Assembly (NCBI GenBank): GCA_021205365.1
Contig: JAJPXP010000064.1
Location: forward strand, 1 to 51,347
Origin: Clostridia bacterium
GTDB taxonomy: Bacteria; Bacillota; Clostridia; Oscillospirales; Butyricicoccaceae
Length of the DNA stretch: 51,347 nucleotides
Direction of reading: 5' to 3'
Shown: piece after piece, positions 35,361-44,942 of the stretch
Position numbering within the stretch: position 1 is the stretch's first letter
Layout: each line of letters begins with the position of its first letter
Position numbers and translations under genes: made by a program
The notes under the pieces: model-generated
The model's input: only the letters and a program-made list of their open reading frames with translations
Database searches by the model: none
Told to the model about the DNA's origin: nothing

Positions 35361-35933
35361 TTATCCCACAGGCAGATTTTCTGCGCCCTCCTGCGGACGT
35401 ACGCCGCAGTACCGCAGCAGATACTCTCTCTGACATGCGTCAAAATACTGTTCCGCCTGTTCCAGCCCCTGAAATTCAATCGATGCGGCGGGCTGGCTGA
35501 TTACTTGCTGGTCATACCGCAGATACCGCACCAGTGCTTTCCGGTTCGCCGACGGAATTTCATCTACAGTCAAACAAGCACTCCAAAATTCATCTGCGCA
35601 GGCCGCAGAGAGCAGCAGCTTTCGTTCCCCGCCATGCTCCAGATGTACAATAACAAGGCCAACCGGGCGGCACCGCACCAGCGTCATTGCCGGAAGCGGC
35701 TGGCTGCACAGAATTACCGTCTCAACCGGCATGTCTTCCGGTGTGCAGGTGCGCGGAAGATAGCCTGTATTGTTTGGTGCACCGATATTCGAATCGCTCA
35801 GATGGTTGAGGCAAAGCAGCCCAGCAGCACCGTCAAAAGATAACACCGCTGTACTTCCGATGCTGTTTGCCGTAAAGACCATGTACTCTTCCCGGCGGAC
35901 CAGATCCGGCTGTAAATCATGCCAAATATTCAT
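35361..35933 (-). CDS. Inorganic-pyrophosphatase-like protein, probably catalytically inactive
   Basis: 190 aa. The N-terminus MNIWHDL and the run LVRCRPVGLVIVHLE align with family I soluble pyrophosphatases (NIWHDI, LVRxRPIGLM). The catalytic positions are changed. The GSKxKYELD segment is here GSTAVLSFD. The DGDPLDVLV metal motif is EDMPVETVIL. YGFIP is TGYLP, and DDKIIAV is GERKLLLSA. So the metal-binding aspartates and the phosphate-binding lysine appear lost. There is no membrane segment. It may be a binding or structural paralogue. It stands alone, convergent with the BofC-like gene. GAGGGAAGTAC precedes the start. Confidence 0.65.
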   Translation of the reverse strand: MNIWHDLQPDLVRREEYMVFTANSIGSTAVLSFDGAAGLLCLNHLSDSNIGAPNNTGYLPRTCTPEDMPVETVILCSQPLPAMTLVRCRPVGLVIVHLEHGGERKLLLSAACADEFWSACLTVDEIPSANRKALVRYLRYDQQVISQPAASIEFQGLEQAEQYFDACQREYLLRYCGVRPQEGAENLPVG

Positions 35934-36031
35934 GTACTTCCCTCGCTTTGGATTGTTCCGTGATAAATTACTGCTATTATATCATAAACCATAAAAAATG
36001 CAAATTTTCCTGAAACAGCCCTGCAGAAAAA

Positions 36032-36057
36032 ACAGCACCGCTTTTCAGCGGCGCTGT
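36032..36057 (-). terminator. Terminator of the lysozyme/SLH gene
   Basis: Arms ACAGCACCGCT (36032-36042) and AGCGGCGCTGT (36047-36057) with a TTTC loop on the plus strand and a run of T after the hairpin on the minus strand. Confidence 0.88.
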
Positions 36058-36074
36058 AACAATATCTTATCTGG

Positions 36075-37535
36075 TCAGCCGAAGTATGCAGCCAGAACAT
36101 ATGCCATTTCAGAACGCGTGGCTGCACGCTGCGGGTAAAAATAGCTCGTTTGTTCCAGGGAAACATAACCTAGCATCCCTCTGTAATCCGCCCACTTAAC
36201 CGCCTTTACTGCCCAGGAAGAAATCTTTCCTGCGTCGGTAAAGCTCAGTGTCTTGTTCGCCGTCGGGCAGCCTGCATAGTTATTCATAACAACTGCCATC
36301 TGCTCATGGGTAACATTGTCTCCCGGTCCAAATTTCTGGGTAGAATAACCGGCCATATAGCCATTCTTATATACCCAGCAAACCGCCTTATAGTACCATG
36401 CACTGGAGGAAACATCCTTGAACGGAACACCGGTAGAAACACCCGGCTTGCCTGCACGATTATACAAAACCTGCGCCACCATCGCACGGCTCAGAGAACT
36501 ATCCGGTGAAAACTTCGTACTGCTTGTACCGACCATCAGGCCCTTGTCATATACATACTGCACGGAATCCTTATACCATGCACTGGCGCTGACATCTGTG
36601 AAAACCGAGCTGACCGAGGATGTATTGGAAACGACATTTTTGCTGAATTGCGGCCAATATGTATTTTTTGCCTGTGTGCCGCGTGATACCGCAACACTTC
36701 CCCTGTTTGCCGGAACTTCATAATAATAGCACCAGTAATAACCAGCATCATATGCACCGGAAGAGGAATTTGCATAGGCTTTCATCTTACTGTTGATGGT
36801 CAGGCCATTCCACAGATACGCGGACGTATTGGCTGATAATTCCTTTTTTAAGTAATTGAGCTGTCCATTCAGAGAGGTCCAGCTATAGCCGTTTGCATTG
36901 CACCAGTTTTTCAGTGCAGTAAAACGCTCATTGTGCCACTGGCAAATACCATAGCTGGTTCCCTTGTCGCCATAGCAGTTCGGATTGAAGTCAGATTCTG
37001 CCTTGATATTTGCCAGAACGCCACAGGCTGCTGCTGCGTTGTAACCCATCTGCTTCACAAAAAACTCAAAAATCGTATTTGCGTTTGTGCTCGCTGCAAC
37101 CTGCTTGGAACGGACAGAGCCGTCATCTGCTGTTGTCTGTGCACTGCGCTGTGCCATAATATACGGAACATCTGTCATGCTGTCGACGCCGTCCGTCAGC
37201 ACATATGTATGTTCATCCCACTGCGGAATAAACGAATAATAGAAGTCATCCGTATCTGCATAATCGCCAAGGCTCACCCACGTTACCGGGATTTCTTCCG
37301 TTGTACCATCTGTCAACGATGCCGTTACAGTATCCGGCATCTGCGCTGTCAGCTCGTCCTCTGCCTGACCCTCCGAAAAGGAAACCGCACCAATTTCCTG
37401 CCCCGCATTCTCAAAGCTTACAATTGTCCGTACCGTATCCGGCGCAACATCTGCTGCAAATGCCACTGTCTGCAGCATTCCGGCAATAAAAGATGCCGTC
37501 AATACCATCGCGCCGACCCGCTTCACTATCGTCAT
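36075..37535 (-). CDS. Secreted phage-lysozyme-like protein with three SLH domains
   Basis: 486 aa with a signal peptide (about residues 1-27, ending AFAA). An N-terminal bacterial Ig-like region (about 35-110) is followed by a phage tail lysozyme-type domain (about 152-300). That domain shows FFVKQMGYNAAAACGVLANIKAES, then FNPNCYGDKGTSYGICQWHNERFTALKNWC, where the glutamate in KAES is the likely catalytic residue. Three SLH repeats (about 308-486: FTDVSASAWYKDSVQYVYDKGLM, FKDVSSSAWYYKAVCWVYKNGYM, FTDAGKISSWAVKAVKWADYRGM) would hold it to the cell wall. It is likely a wall-remodelling or surface hydrolase. AGAGGAGCGTTTT precedes the start. Confidence 0.87.
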   Translation of the reverse strand: MTIVKRVGAMVLTASFIAGMLQTVAFAADVAPDTVRTIVSFENAGQEIGAVSFSEGQAEDELTAQMPDTVTASLTDGTTEEIPVTWVSLGDYADTDDFYYSFIPQWDEHTYVLTDGVDSMTDVPYIMAQRSAQTTADDGSVRSKQVAASTNANTIFEFFVKQMGYNAAAACGVLANIKAESDFNPNCYGDKGTSYGICQWHNERFTALKNWCNANGYSWTSLNGQLNYLKKELSANTSAYLWNGLTINSKMKAYANSSSGAYDAGYYWCYYYEVPANRGSVAVSRGTQAKNTYWPQFSKNVVSNTSSVSSVFTDVSASAWYKDSVQYVYDKGLMVGTSSTKFSPDSSLSRAMVAQVLYNRAGKPGVSTGVPFKDVSSSAWYYKAVCWVYKNGYMAGYSTQKFGPGDNVTHEQMAVVMNNYAGCPTANKTLSFTDAGKISSWAVKAVKWADYRGMLGYVSLEQTSYFYPQRAATRSEMAYVLAAYFG

Positions 37536-37602
37536 AAAACGCTCCTCTCACACCGTCATGTTATCCTTCCATACCTTTTTATTTCTAGACTACAATGTAT
37601 TT

Positions 37603-37631
37603 ATGTTAACAAAAATTCCCCATTTTGTAAA
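37603..37631 (-). promoter_or_regulatory. Putative promoter of the lysozyme/SLH gene
   Basis: TTTACA (37631-37626), 17-bp spacer, TAACAT (37608-37603) on the minus strand, about 70 bp before the start codon. Confidence 0.45.
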
Positions 37632-37767
37632 CGCTTTGTAACCGAATTTTTGAAAAAATTTTTACGTTCCACTTCAAATACACGCAAATTTTACGCAAAT
37701 ATTTTCTTTTTTGATATAAATTTGAAAAAGATCGTAATTTCGTGTTTTTTCTTTTATAACATGCAAA

Positions 37768-37800
37768 AAATATCCCGGTGCATCATGCTCCGAGATATTT
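37768..37800 (-). terminator. Terminator of the DUF3793 gene
   Basis: Minus-strand arms AAATATCTCGG and CCGGGATATTT, one T-G pair, followed by TTTTTT-rich sequence, 59 bp after the DUF3793 stop. Confidence 0.8.
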
Positions 37801-37858
37801 TCCAATTTATTCTGATCTGCTGGAAAAATTTCCAAAATTAGCGTGCTCTAACCACTAT

Positions 37859-38422
37859 TTATGCAGCTGTAATCATTTTTATCAGCGGAATACCCTTTTC
37901 ATACATCCGCTTATAGCATGCTGTGCATTTCTTATAGGAATCAAAGGTTTTCTGTGCTTCAGCTGCATCTCCATAGCATTTCCAGTGTCCACAGCAGGAA
38001 TAATTCTGCCCGTTGTTTTGAATAAAGCCAATGACATCCTGCAATGGATATCCCAAGAAAATACCGATTTCATGCGGAAAATCCTTCTCAACACACAGTC
38101 TGCGTGCCAGCTGGCAAATAATCGCCTCAATTCCCTTTGAAATATCATATCCATTACAAACCAGGAACTCTTTTACCTTGTTTTGTGCCAAAACACGCTG
38201 AACCCAATCCCATCTGCACACATAAATCAGACAGGTATGTGTCTTTTTACACCATTTCATAACACGGATGCGCAGGCCGTTTTCCTTCAGCCTTTCACTC
38301 CATTCACAGATAGACTGGAACAGTTCCGGTGTTTCCGGACAACGGAACAAGTTTGCCGGCTTGATCCCGGCAAGTGTTGGTGCACATGATTCCACCAGCA
38401 TTTCTTCCAATGTTCGATTCAT
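37859..38422 (-). CDS. DUF3793 family protein, probable iron-regulated
   Basis: 187-aa cytoplasmic protein of unknown function, recognised by the DUF3793 hallmarks: RCPETPELF with early cysteine, FPHEIGIFLGYPLQDVIGFIQNNG (about residues 119-142), then CCGHWKCYGDAAEAQKTFDSYKKCTACY (about 147-174), rich in cysteine. The ATG at 38422 follows GGGGAG at 8 bp; the longer frame to 38446 starts inside the ribosome site. DUF3793 genes in Clostridia are often near iron transport or flavodoxin genes. Here two TTAG-N6-CTAA palindromes at the promoter support iron (DtxR-type) control. The protein might bind metal through its cysteines. Confidence 0.85.
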   Translation of the reverse strand: MNRTLEEMLVESCAPTLAGIKPANLFRCPETPELFQSICEWSERLKENGLRIRVMKWCKKTHTCLIYVCRWDWVQRVLAQNKVKEFLVCNGYDISKGIEAIICQLARRLCVEKDFPHEIGIFLGYPLQDVIGFIQNNGQNYSCCGHWKCYGDAAEAQKTFDSYKKCTACYKRMYEKGIPLIKMITAA

Positions 38423-38477
38423 CGTATCCACTCCCCGCAAAGGCATAATTTCTGTTCATAGTATGTCTCGGCTCTCA

Positions 38478-38491
38478 TTAGCTTATGCTAA
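38478..38491. promoter_or_regulatory. DtxR-like box, distal to the start point
   Basis: Palindrome TTAGCTTATGCTAA. It resembles the half-sites of DtxR/IdeR-type iron repressor boxes (TTAGG...CCTAA) and lies in the transcribed leader of the DUF3793 gene. Confidence 0.55.
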
Positions 38492-38528
38492 CTTACATCC
38501 AAAAAAGAAAGGCTTTCTCGCCTTGCAG

Positions 38529-38579
38529 TTAGCCTTCGCTAACCATTGTTAGGATACCAAATACTGCGATGAATGTCAA
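38529..38579 (-). promoter_or_regulatory. DUF3793 promoter with overlapping DtxR-like box
   Basis: Consensus -35 TTGACA (38579-38574), 17-bp spacer, TATCCT (38556-38551). The start point (about 38544) is overlapped by the palindrome TTAGCCTTCGCTAA (38529-38542), the best place for a repressor. The second copy is 51 bp downstream. Confidence 0.65.
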
Positions 38580-38796
38580 CCCCCAGAGATGAAATATCTG
38601 CACATTTTGTCCATTCGCTGATTTTGCTGCTATATTATCAAAAAAATTGCCGCAATTGCACAAATTTCAAAAGGTGCCGGATTTCAGACAAAATCGGGCA
38701 CCTTCATAAACGAATCATAGCACTGTCGCAGGCAGCAACAGCTTTTTATTTTTCCAAATTCATGATACAGGAATATGGAAATCTGCCGCTCAGCTG
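38580..38796 (-). terminator. Terminator region of the HAD-IB gene
   Basis: Arms AAGGTGCCGGATTT (38671-38684) and AAATCGGGCACCTT (38691-38704), one mismatch, followed on the minus strand by TTTT. The rest of this gap is AT-rich and empty. Confidence 0.75.
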
Positions 38797-39384
38797 TTAT
38801 TTTTTCTTCTTTTTCCGTTCCCATTCCTCCCATGGAATGCGTTCATCTCCGCGAACAATCCAGGCCGTATCTGCAAGCCGTGCCAGCGGGGTATCCGACA
38901 GGGAATCGGAGTAAAAGGTTTCAATTGGCACTTGTCCAAATTTTTCATAAAACCGCCGTACCTTCTCTTCTCCCCAACAATTGATTCCGGTATATTTCCC
39001 GGTATGCGGATCGACACGGGATGCCATTAAATATCGGATACCAAGCTTTTCACATGCTGGCTTCAACAAAAACTCAGGCGAGGCGGAAATGATGACATCA
39101 TCCTCCCGCTGGGTCTTTTCTATGTACCAGGACTTGATATTTTTCAAGTGGCTGCGCCAGAAATTCTCAACTAGCTGATCTGTATTGCCAACTGCACGCA
39201 GAAACTGGTACATCTGCCGCTTAAACTGTGTCTTATTGAGGATTCTTGCCTGATACAGGGCAAAAGAAACGATGGTTCCCGGCCAGCTGTATACCATCAG
39301 CGGCCTGTGACGCAGACAGTAAAAATAAAAATCTACCGTACTGTCGCCGTGGTAAATCGTCTGGTCAAAATCATATACGTTCAT
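38797..39384 (-). CDS. HAD-IB family phosphatase
   Basis: 195-aa HAD-superfamily subfamily IB hydrolase (phosphoserine-phosphatase-like). Motif I is VYDFDQTIYHGDST (aspartates about residues 5 and 7), motif II DVIISASPEFLLKP (serine about 100), motif III lysine region WGEEKVRRFYEKFG (about 137), motif IV FYSDSLSDTPLARLAD (about 158). A hydrophobic stretch near 24-45 (YCLRHRPLMVYSWPGTIVSF) is the cap typical of membrane-associated HAD-IB enzymes. Substrate unknown. GGAGAAGAAAAC precedes the start. It is last in a likely unit with the two genes upstream. Confidence 0.88.
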   Translation of the reverse strand: MNVYDFDQTIYHGDSTVDFYFYCLRHRPLMVYSWPGTIVSFALYQARILNKTQFKRQMYQFLRAVGNTDQLVENFWRSHLKNIKSWYIEKTQREDDVIISASPEFLLKPACEKLGIRYLMASRVDPHTGKYTGINCWGEEKVRRFYEKFGQVPIETFYSDSLSDTPLARLADTAWIVRGDERIPWEEWERKKKKK

Positions 39385-39420
39385 GTTTTCTTCTCCGTTG
39401 GTTTTATTCTGTTTTCACCT

Positions 39421-39969
39421 TTACCTGCTTTTTACTACGCCTGCGTCTATGATATTTCCATTTTCATCATAAAATGTCCATGTCTGCCGCTGATATCCAT
39501 TTGCAATCGGATCTGATCCGCCGTTGCCATACCATTCATATCCCAATTGCTCAGCGCTGTAGAACAGAATATTGCGATAGGGATAGTACTCCACTGTCAT
39601 ATCCAGAAAACTGTTCACCCGCGCAACCATACGAACGCCATATTTTTCCACAACATGCTCTGGCCGCCAGGAAAATGCACTGTAAAACATAGCATAGCCT
39701 AATATGCCAACTGACAACAATACTGCCGCCACACATGCCAATGGATAGACAACCCGGTGTCTGTATAATTTCCTGACCAGCCATGCAAGCAGCACCAATA
39801 CAGAGCAGACCAAACCCCACAGCAGCAGCTGAAATGGGATGCTGCGCAGTTTGACATGTGCTATGAGCTGAATCAGGCAGACCAATGCAATACAAAATAT
39901 TACAATTGACAGCGGAATCACACCCCACCAGTGCCTGCCTGTCTTTTTCAGCGAATCATATGGATACAT
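39421..39969 (-). CDS. Hypothetical membrane protein
   Basis: 182 aa, family not recognised. Three hydrophobic segments lie at about residues 16-38, 45-63 and 75-98 (WWGVIPLSIVIFCIALVCLI; FQLLLWGLVCSVLVLLAWLV; PLACVAAVLLSVGILGYAMF). A likely extracellular C-terminal half contains SFLDMTVEYYPYRNILFYSAEQLGYEW and WTFYDENGNIIDAG. The ATG at 39969 is preferred because AGGGA lies 8 bp upstream; this makes it overlap the end of degV by 14 bp, indicating translational coupling. A longer frame lies inside degV. Confidence 0.7.
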   Translation of the reverse strand: MYPYDSLKKTGRHWWGVIPLSIVIFCIALVCLIQLIAHVKLRSIPFQLLLWGLVCSVLVLLAWLVRKLYRHRVVYPLACVAAVLLSVGILGYAMFYSAFSWRPEHVVEKYGVRMVARVNSFLDMTVEYYPYRNILFYSAEQLGYEWYGNGGSDPIANGYQRQTWTFYDENGNIIDAGVVKSR

Positions 39970-40828
39970 TGTTTTGTTCCCTGCAGAAAAATACGCCGAT
40001 TGCTCCTGGCCCAGCATGTGCACCGATGACTTCATTGAGCATAATATATTCCACATGCTTCAGACCTGCATTGTGCAGCAGATTTTTCGCGAGTTCCTCC
40101 GCATCTTCCCGGCAATCCGCATGGCTGATATAAGCCGTACCGCCTTTTGGCAGCTGTGCAACAGCTTGTTTTTGCAACAGCTCCAGCGCTTTTTTACGTC
40201 CCCGCACTTTTTTATCCAACGCCAGCTTTCCCGATGTATCCAGATGCAGCAGCTGGCAGGTGCTGCCACGGGAACCAAACAGAGAGGTTTTCTTTTCCAG
40301 ATCTCCATTACGCTCCAGATACTGCAAATCATCTACCATAAAGCAATGAGAAATCCGGCTTCGATATTCTGCCGCCCATTCCACCAGCTGTTCTGATGTC
40401 AGCCCTTCCGCCTTCCTTTTTGCGGCTTCGCTGACAATCAATGCCTGCCCTCCAGAAGCAGCAAGTGTATCGACACAATACACCTGATTATAATATCTTG
40501 TTTTCAGCTCTTCTGCGGCAATACAAGCAATCTGATAATTGCCGCTCAATGCAGAGGAAAGCCCCAAATAAACAACATCGCGATTGGATTTCAGGATGCC
40601 TTCAAAAACACTGGTGAAGGCTGATTGATGCGCTGGTGCAGTTGTAATGTTTTTGCCCTGCCGCAGCTGCTGATAAAAGGATGAAAACGATACGGTTCTG
40701 CCGAAATCATCTTCTACGGTATCCCAGCCTTCCACCGTGAATTGGAGTGGAACCGTACAGATTCCGTTCTGGAACAGAAAATCCTCTTCCAAATCCAGCA
40801 CAGAATCCGTGACAATGACATACCCCAT
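39956..40828 (-). CDS. DegV family protein (fatty-acid binding, FakB-like)
   Basis: 290 aa. DegV proteins bind a single fatty acid and present it to the kinase FakA. Family marks: the N-terminal VIVTDSVLDLEEDFLFQNGICTVPL, ITTAPAHQSAF (about residue 61), GLSSALSGNYQIACIAAEE with the head-group-binding serine (about 89), VDTLAASGGQALIVSEA (about 118), DDLQYLERNGDLEKKTSLFG and the C-terminal IGAHAGPGAIGVFF (about 269). Which fatty acid is bound is not evident. GGAGGGAGAATACT precedes the start. It overlaps the following membrane protein gene and follows the VOC gene by 17 bp. Confidence 0.93.
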   Translation of the reverse strand: MGYVIVTDSVLDLEEDFLFQNGICTVPLQFTVEGWDTVEDDFGRTVSFSSFYQQLRQGKNITTAPAHQSAFTSVFEGILKSNRDVVYLGLSSALSGNYQIACIAAEELKTRYYNQVYCVDTLAASGGQALIVSEAAKRKAEGLTSEQLVEWAAEYRSRISHCFMVDDLQYLERNGDLEKKTSLFGSRGSTCQLLHLDTSGKLALDKKVRGRKKALELLQKQAVAQLPKGGTAYISHADCREDAEELAKNLLHNAGLKHVEYIMLNEVIGAHAGPGAIGVFFCREQNNVSI

Positions 40829-40845
40829 AGTATTCTCCCTCCGAT

Positions 40846-41217
40846 TTACTTTGTCGGAATAATTTCAATCCAGTAGTTATCCGGGTCTGCAATAAAATAA
40901 ATACCCATTTGTGGGTTTTCAAAACAGATACAGCCCATTTCCTTATGCTTTTCATGTGCTGCTTCAAAATCATCCACCCGCATAGCCAGATGAAATTCAT
41001 TTTCACCCAGATTATACGCCTGCGGATGTTCCCTCAGCCAGGTCAGCTCCAGCAGATGCGGGGTTGTTCCATCCCCCATAAAAGCAATGATAAAATCGCC
41101 GCTTTCCGGCTGAATACGGCGTGTTTCTTCCAGTCCCAGTGCTTCCTGATAAAAAGCAATGGATTCTTCCAGATTTTTTACATTGAAATTATTATGTGCA
41201 AACGTGAACTTCATCAT
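40846..41217 (-). CDS. VOC-superfamily protein (glyoxalase-like)
   Basis: 123-aa single-domain protein with two beta-alpha-beta-beta-beta units: FAHNNFNVKNLEESIAFYQEALGLEE at the start, then FIIAFMGDGTTPHLLELTWL, the second-unit metal histidine in NEFHLAMRVDDFEAAHEKHKEMG, and C-terminal GIYFIADPDNYWIEIIP with the metal-binding glutamate. This is the lactoylglutathione-lyase type ending. The enzyme could handle methylglyoxal-type or other substrates. GGAGGATATAC precedes the start. First gene of a unit with degV, the membrane protein and probably the HAD-IB gene. Confidence 0.88.
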   Translation of the reverse strand: MMKFTFAHNNFNVKNLEESIAFYQEALGLEETRRIQPESGDFIIAFMGDGTTPHLLELTWLREHPQAYNLGENEFHLAMRVDDFEAAHEKHKEMGCICFENPQMGIYFIADPDNYWIEIIPTK

Positions 41218-41348
41218 GTATATCCTCCTATATCTGTCAGTTTTCGATTGATAGTTCTATTATACGTTGAATTCCATACTTTCGCAATGGTTGAACGTAT
41301 AAAATATTATACCAAAAGAATTGAAACGACTGGGCAAGAATATGAGAA

Positions 41349-41380
41349 AAAGCGCACATCAGTTATCCGATGCGCGCTTT
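41349..41380 (-). terminator. Second terminator behind gdhA
   Basis: Arms AAAGCGCACATC (41349-41360) and GATGCGCGCTTT (41369-41380), one G-T pair, followed on the minus strand by TTTTTC. It lies downstream of another gdhA hairpin, so the two act in tandem. Confidence 0.75.
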
Positions 41381-41402
41381 TGATAGATGATTTAGCATAA
41401 AT

Positions 41403-41433
41403 AAATCCCCGAATCCAAACGGAAACGGGGATT
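41403..41433 (-). terminator. First terminator-like hairpin behind gdhA
   Basis: Arms AAATCCCCG (41403-41411) and CGGGGATTT (41425-41433), 35 bp after the gdhA stop, with TTTATTTATG following on the minus strand. Confidence 0.7.
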
Positions 41434-41467
41434 TTGGTATTTAGTTGGTATGGTTTGTTTATCAGGA

Positions 41468-42838
<1,371 letters not shown>

Positions 42839-42869
42839 TTAATCACATCTTCGGTTAATAATAATACCA

Positions 42870-43330
42870 CAAGTTTGGCAATTTGAAAATACAAAAATTG
42901 CAAAATTCATAATTTTTTTCTAAATTATCATTTTTTCGAGTTTATTCCTTCTCTTTTTTGATTAATATGCCCTCATTTTTCATAAAAAAAGACGGTATTT
43001 CCTGCAAAACCACCTTTTATGCATTCAATTATGCCACGTTTATTATTTTTTGCACAATTTCCTGCAAAATTCAAAAATTACTACTTTTTGAGTATAATTA
43101 CGTAATTTTTCACCCATACTGTAACGTTATTTTCCACGTATTTTCGCATTTTTAACATCATTTTTGCAGGAAATTTTGCTCCATGCTGCAAAACGTCTGT
43201 TTGCTATATTGTTCTCCCGCCAAGCGAAACGCGTTATTGTATATCACAAAGCATCTGTTTCATTGACTTTCCTGGCGAAAATGAGTATGATGAAATAAAC
43301 CATGATTTTTCTATCGAAAGGAGGCATCGG
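42870..43330. repeat. gdhA-cls intergenic region with three 13-mer repeats
   Basis: AT-rich divergent gap without an ORF. ATTTCCTGCAAAA occurs exactly at 42997-43009 and 43057-43069, and in inverted orientation at 43162-43174; a shorter CTGCAAAAC follows at 43185-43193. The two direct copies are 60 bp apart start to start. Such spaced identical words suggest binding sites for a regulator of gdhA, the cardiolipin synthase gene, or both. Confidence 0.65.
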
Positions 43331-44893
43331 ATGAAAAGACCAGAAATTCCCCAGGAAACACGGAGGCGTGTAAAAAAATCGGTATTCAGTTTCCTGTTTA
43401 ACCGGCTGACGATCAGCGCTTTTCTGGTTATTCTGCAATTCTTTTTTCTGTTATATGTCCTGGTTGCAATGCGCGGACGCATGATTTATCTCTATAAAGC
43501 ACTACAGATTGTCAGCGGATTCGTCATCATATGGCTGGTCCGTAAACCAGATAATCCTGCTTACAAAATCCCATGGATCATCATTATTATGGCATTTTCC
43601 CCCTTTGGCACATTGTTTTACCTGCTCTGGGGCAATACACCATTTAACCGTGCACGTCTGGTTAAGATCAAACCACTTCAGCTCGACCGCTTTGAACAGT
43701 TTTGTGCTTCGGATACCCGCAGCCTGTGTACCAGCCTGCCCCGGTTCCGCCGCAATTGTGAATACCTCCACAATATCGCGGAAATGCCTGCTTGGAAAAA
43801 TACTGCTGTTGAATTTTTCCCCTTGGGCGAATATATGTTTCAATCGATGCTGACTGAGCTGAAGAAGGCACAGCGATTTATCTTCATGGAGTATTTCATC
43901 ATTGAACCCGGTATGATGTGGGATTCTATTCTGGAAATTCTGCGGGAAAAGGCTGCTGCGGGTGTGGAAGTGCGTATCATGTATGACGATGTCGGCTGTA
44001 TGTCCACCCTGCCAATGGGTTATCATAAAAAGCTAAAAGCTATGGGAATTCATGTCGTTCGGTTCAATCGGTTCCTTCCCACGCTCAACACGTATCTGAA
44101 CTACCGTGACCATCGAAAAATTTGTGTCATTGACGGCAATATCGGCTATACCGGCGGCATCAATCTCGCAGATGAATATATCAACGAAAAGGAACGTTTT
44201 GGACACTGGAAGGATACCGGCGTCAAGCTGACCGGCAGCGGCGTTGTCAATCTGACTGCCCTGTTTTTACAGCTCTGGGATTTTTCTGTCGGAACCCAGA
44301 CACAGGATATTCACGATTACAGCCCTACAATACAGGCTCCCAGCGATGGCTATGTACAGGCATTTGCTGATTCCCCGCTGGATAATTTCAATGTCAGCGA
44401 AATTGTATTTATGAACATCATTTCCAGCGCAACCAAGAGTGTCTACATCACGACACCTTATCTAACGCTGGACAATGAAATGATTATTGCGCTGTGTACA
44501 GCTGCGCAGTCTGGTATTGATGTCCGCATTGTAACACCGGGCATCCCGGACAAGAAAACGGTTTATGCTGTAACACGTTCCTATTATCGGCAGCTGATTG
44601 AATCCGGTGTCCGTATTTATGAATATACGCCTGGATTCCTGCATGAGAAAATGATTGTAGCGGACCATGATATTGCAGTTGTCGGTACCATCAACATGGA
44701 TTTCCGCAGCTTCTATCTGCATTTTGAATGCGGCACGGTATTTTACCGCTCCTCTGTTGTAGATAAGGTTCGGGATGATATTCTGGAAACCATCGGCAAA
44801 TCACAGGAAATTGACGAGCAATGGCTGAAAAGCTATCCGTGGATCAAATCCATCGGTGCTTCCCTGCTTTCCCTGTTTGCTCCGCTATTGTAA
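43331..44893 (+). CDS. cls: Cardiolipin synthase (phospholipase D family)
   Basis: Membrane enzyme that condenses two phosphatidylglycerol molecules to cardiolipin. 520 aa: two N-terminal hydrophobic segments after a basic start (about residues 20-45 and 55-75, plus one at 78-97), then two phospholipase D domains. The HxKxxxxD motifs are DHRKICVIDGNIGYTGGIN (about 261) and HEKMIVADHDIAVVGTINMD (about 439). AAGGAGGCATCGG precedes the start. It stands alone and divergent from gdhA, and ends at a bidirectional terminator. Confidence 0.94.
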   Translation: MKRPEIPQETRRRVKKSVFSFLFNRLTISAFLVILQFFFLLYVLVAMRGRMIYLYKALQIVSGFVIIWLVRKPDNPAYKIPWIIIIMAFSPFGTLFYLLWGNTPFNRARLVKIKPLQLDRFEQFCASDTRSLCTSLPRFRRNCEYLHNIAEMPAWKNTAVEFFPLGEYMFQSMLTELKKAQRFIFMEYFIIEPGMMWDSILEILREKAAAGVEVRIMYDDVGCMSTLPMGYHKKLKAMGIHVVRFNRFLPTLNTYLNYRDHRKICVIDGNIGYTGGINLADEYINEKERFGHWKDTGVKLTGSGVVNLTALFLQLWDFSVGTQTQDIHDYSPTIQAPSDGYVQAFADSPLDNFNVSEIVFMNIISSATKSVYITTPYLTLDNEMIIALCTAAQSGIDVRIVTPGIPDKKTVYAVTRSYYRQLIESGVRIYEYTPGFLHEKMIVADHDIAVVGTINMDFRSFYLHFECGTVFYRSSVVDKVRDDILETIGKSQEIDEQWLKSYPWIKSIGASLLSLFAPLL

Positions 44894-44932
44894 AAAAGCA
44901 GCGAATGGAATTTTGTTTTCCTCGCTGCTTTT
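44894..44932. terminator. Bidirectional terminator between cls and the XRE gene
   Basis: Arms AAAAGCAGCGA (44894-44904) and TCGCTGCTTTT (44922-44932), with T-rich flanks on both strands. Confidence 0.85.
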
Positions 44933-44942
44933 CTCTTACTTT

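Larger units (their letters stand above)
37536..37858. other. Non-coding gap between the SLH gene and DUF3793
   Basis: AT-rich, no ORF. It holds the putative SLH gene promoter and the DUF3793 terminator; nothing else is seen. Confidence 0.7.
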
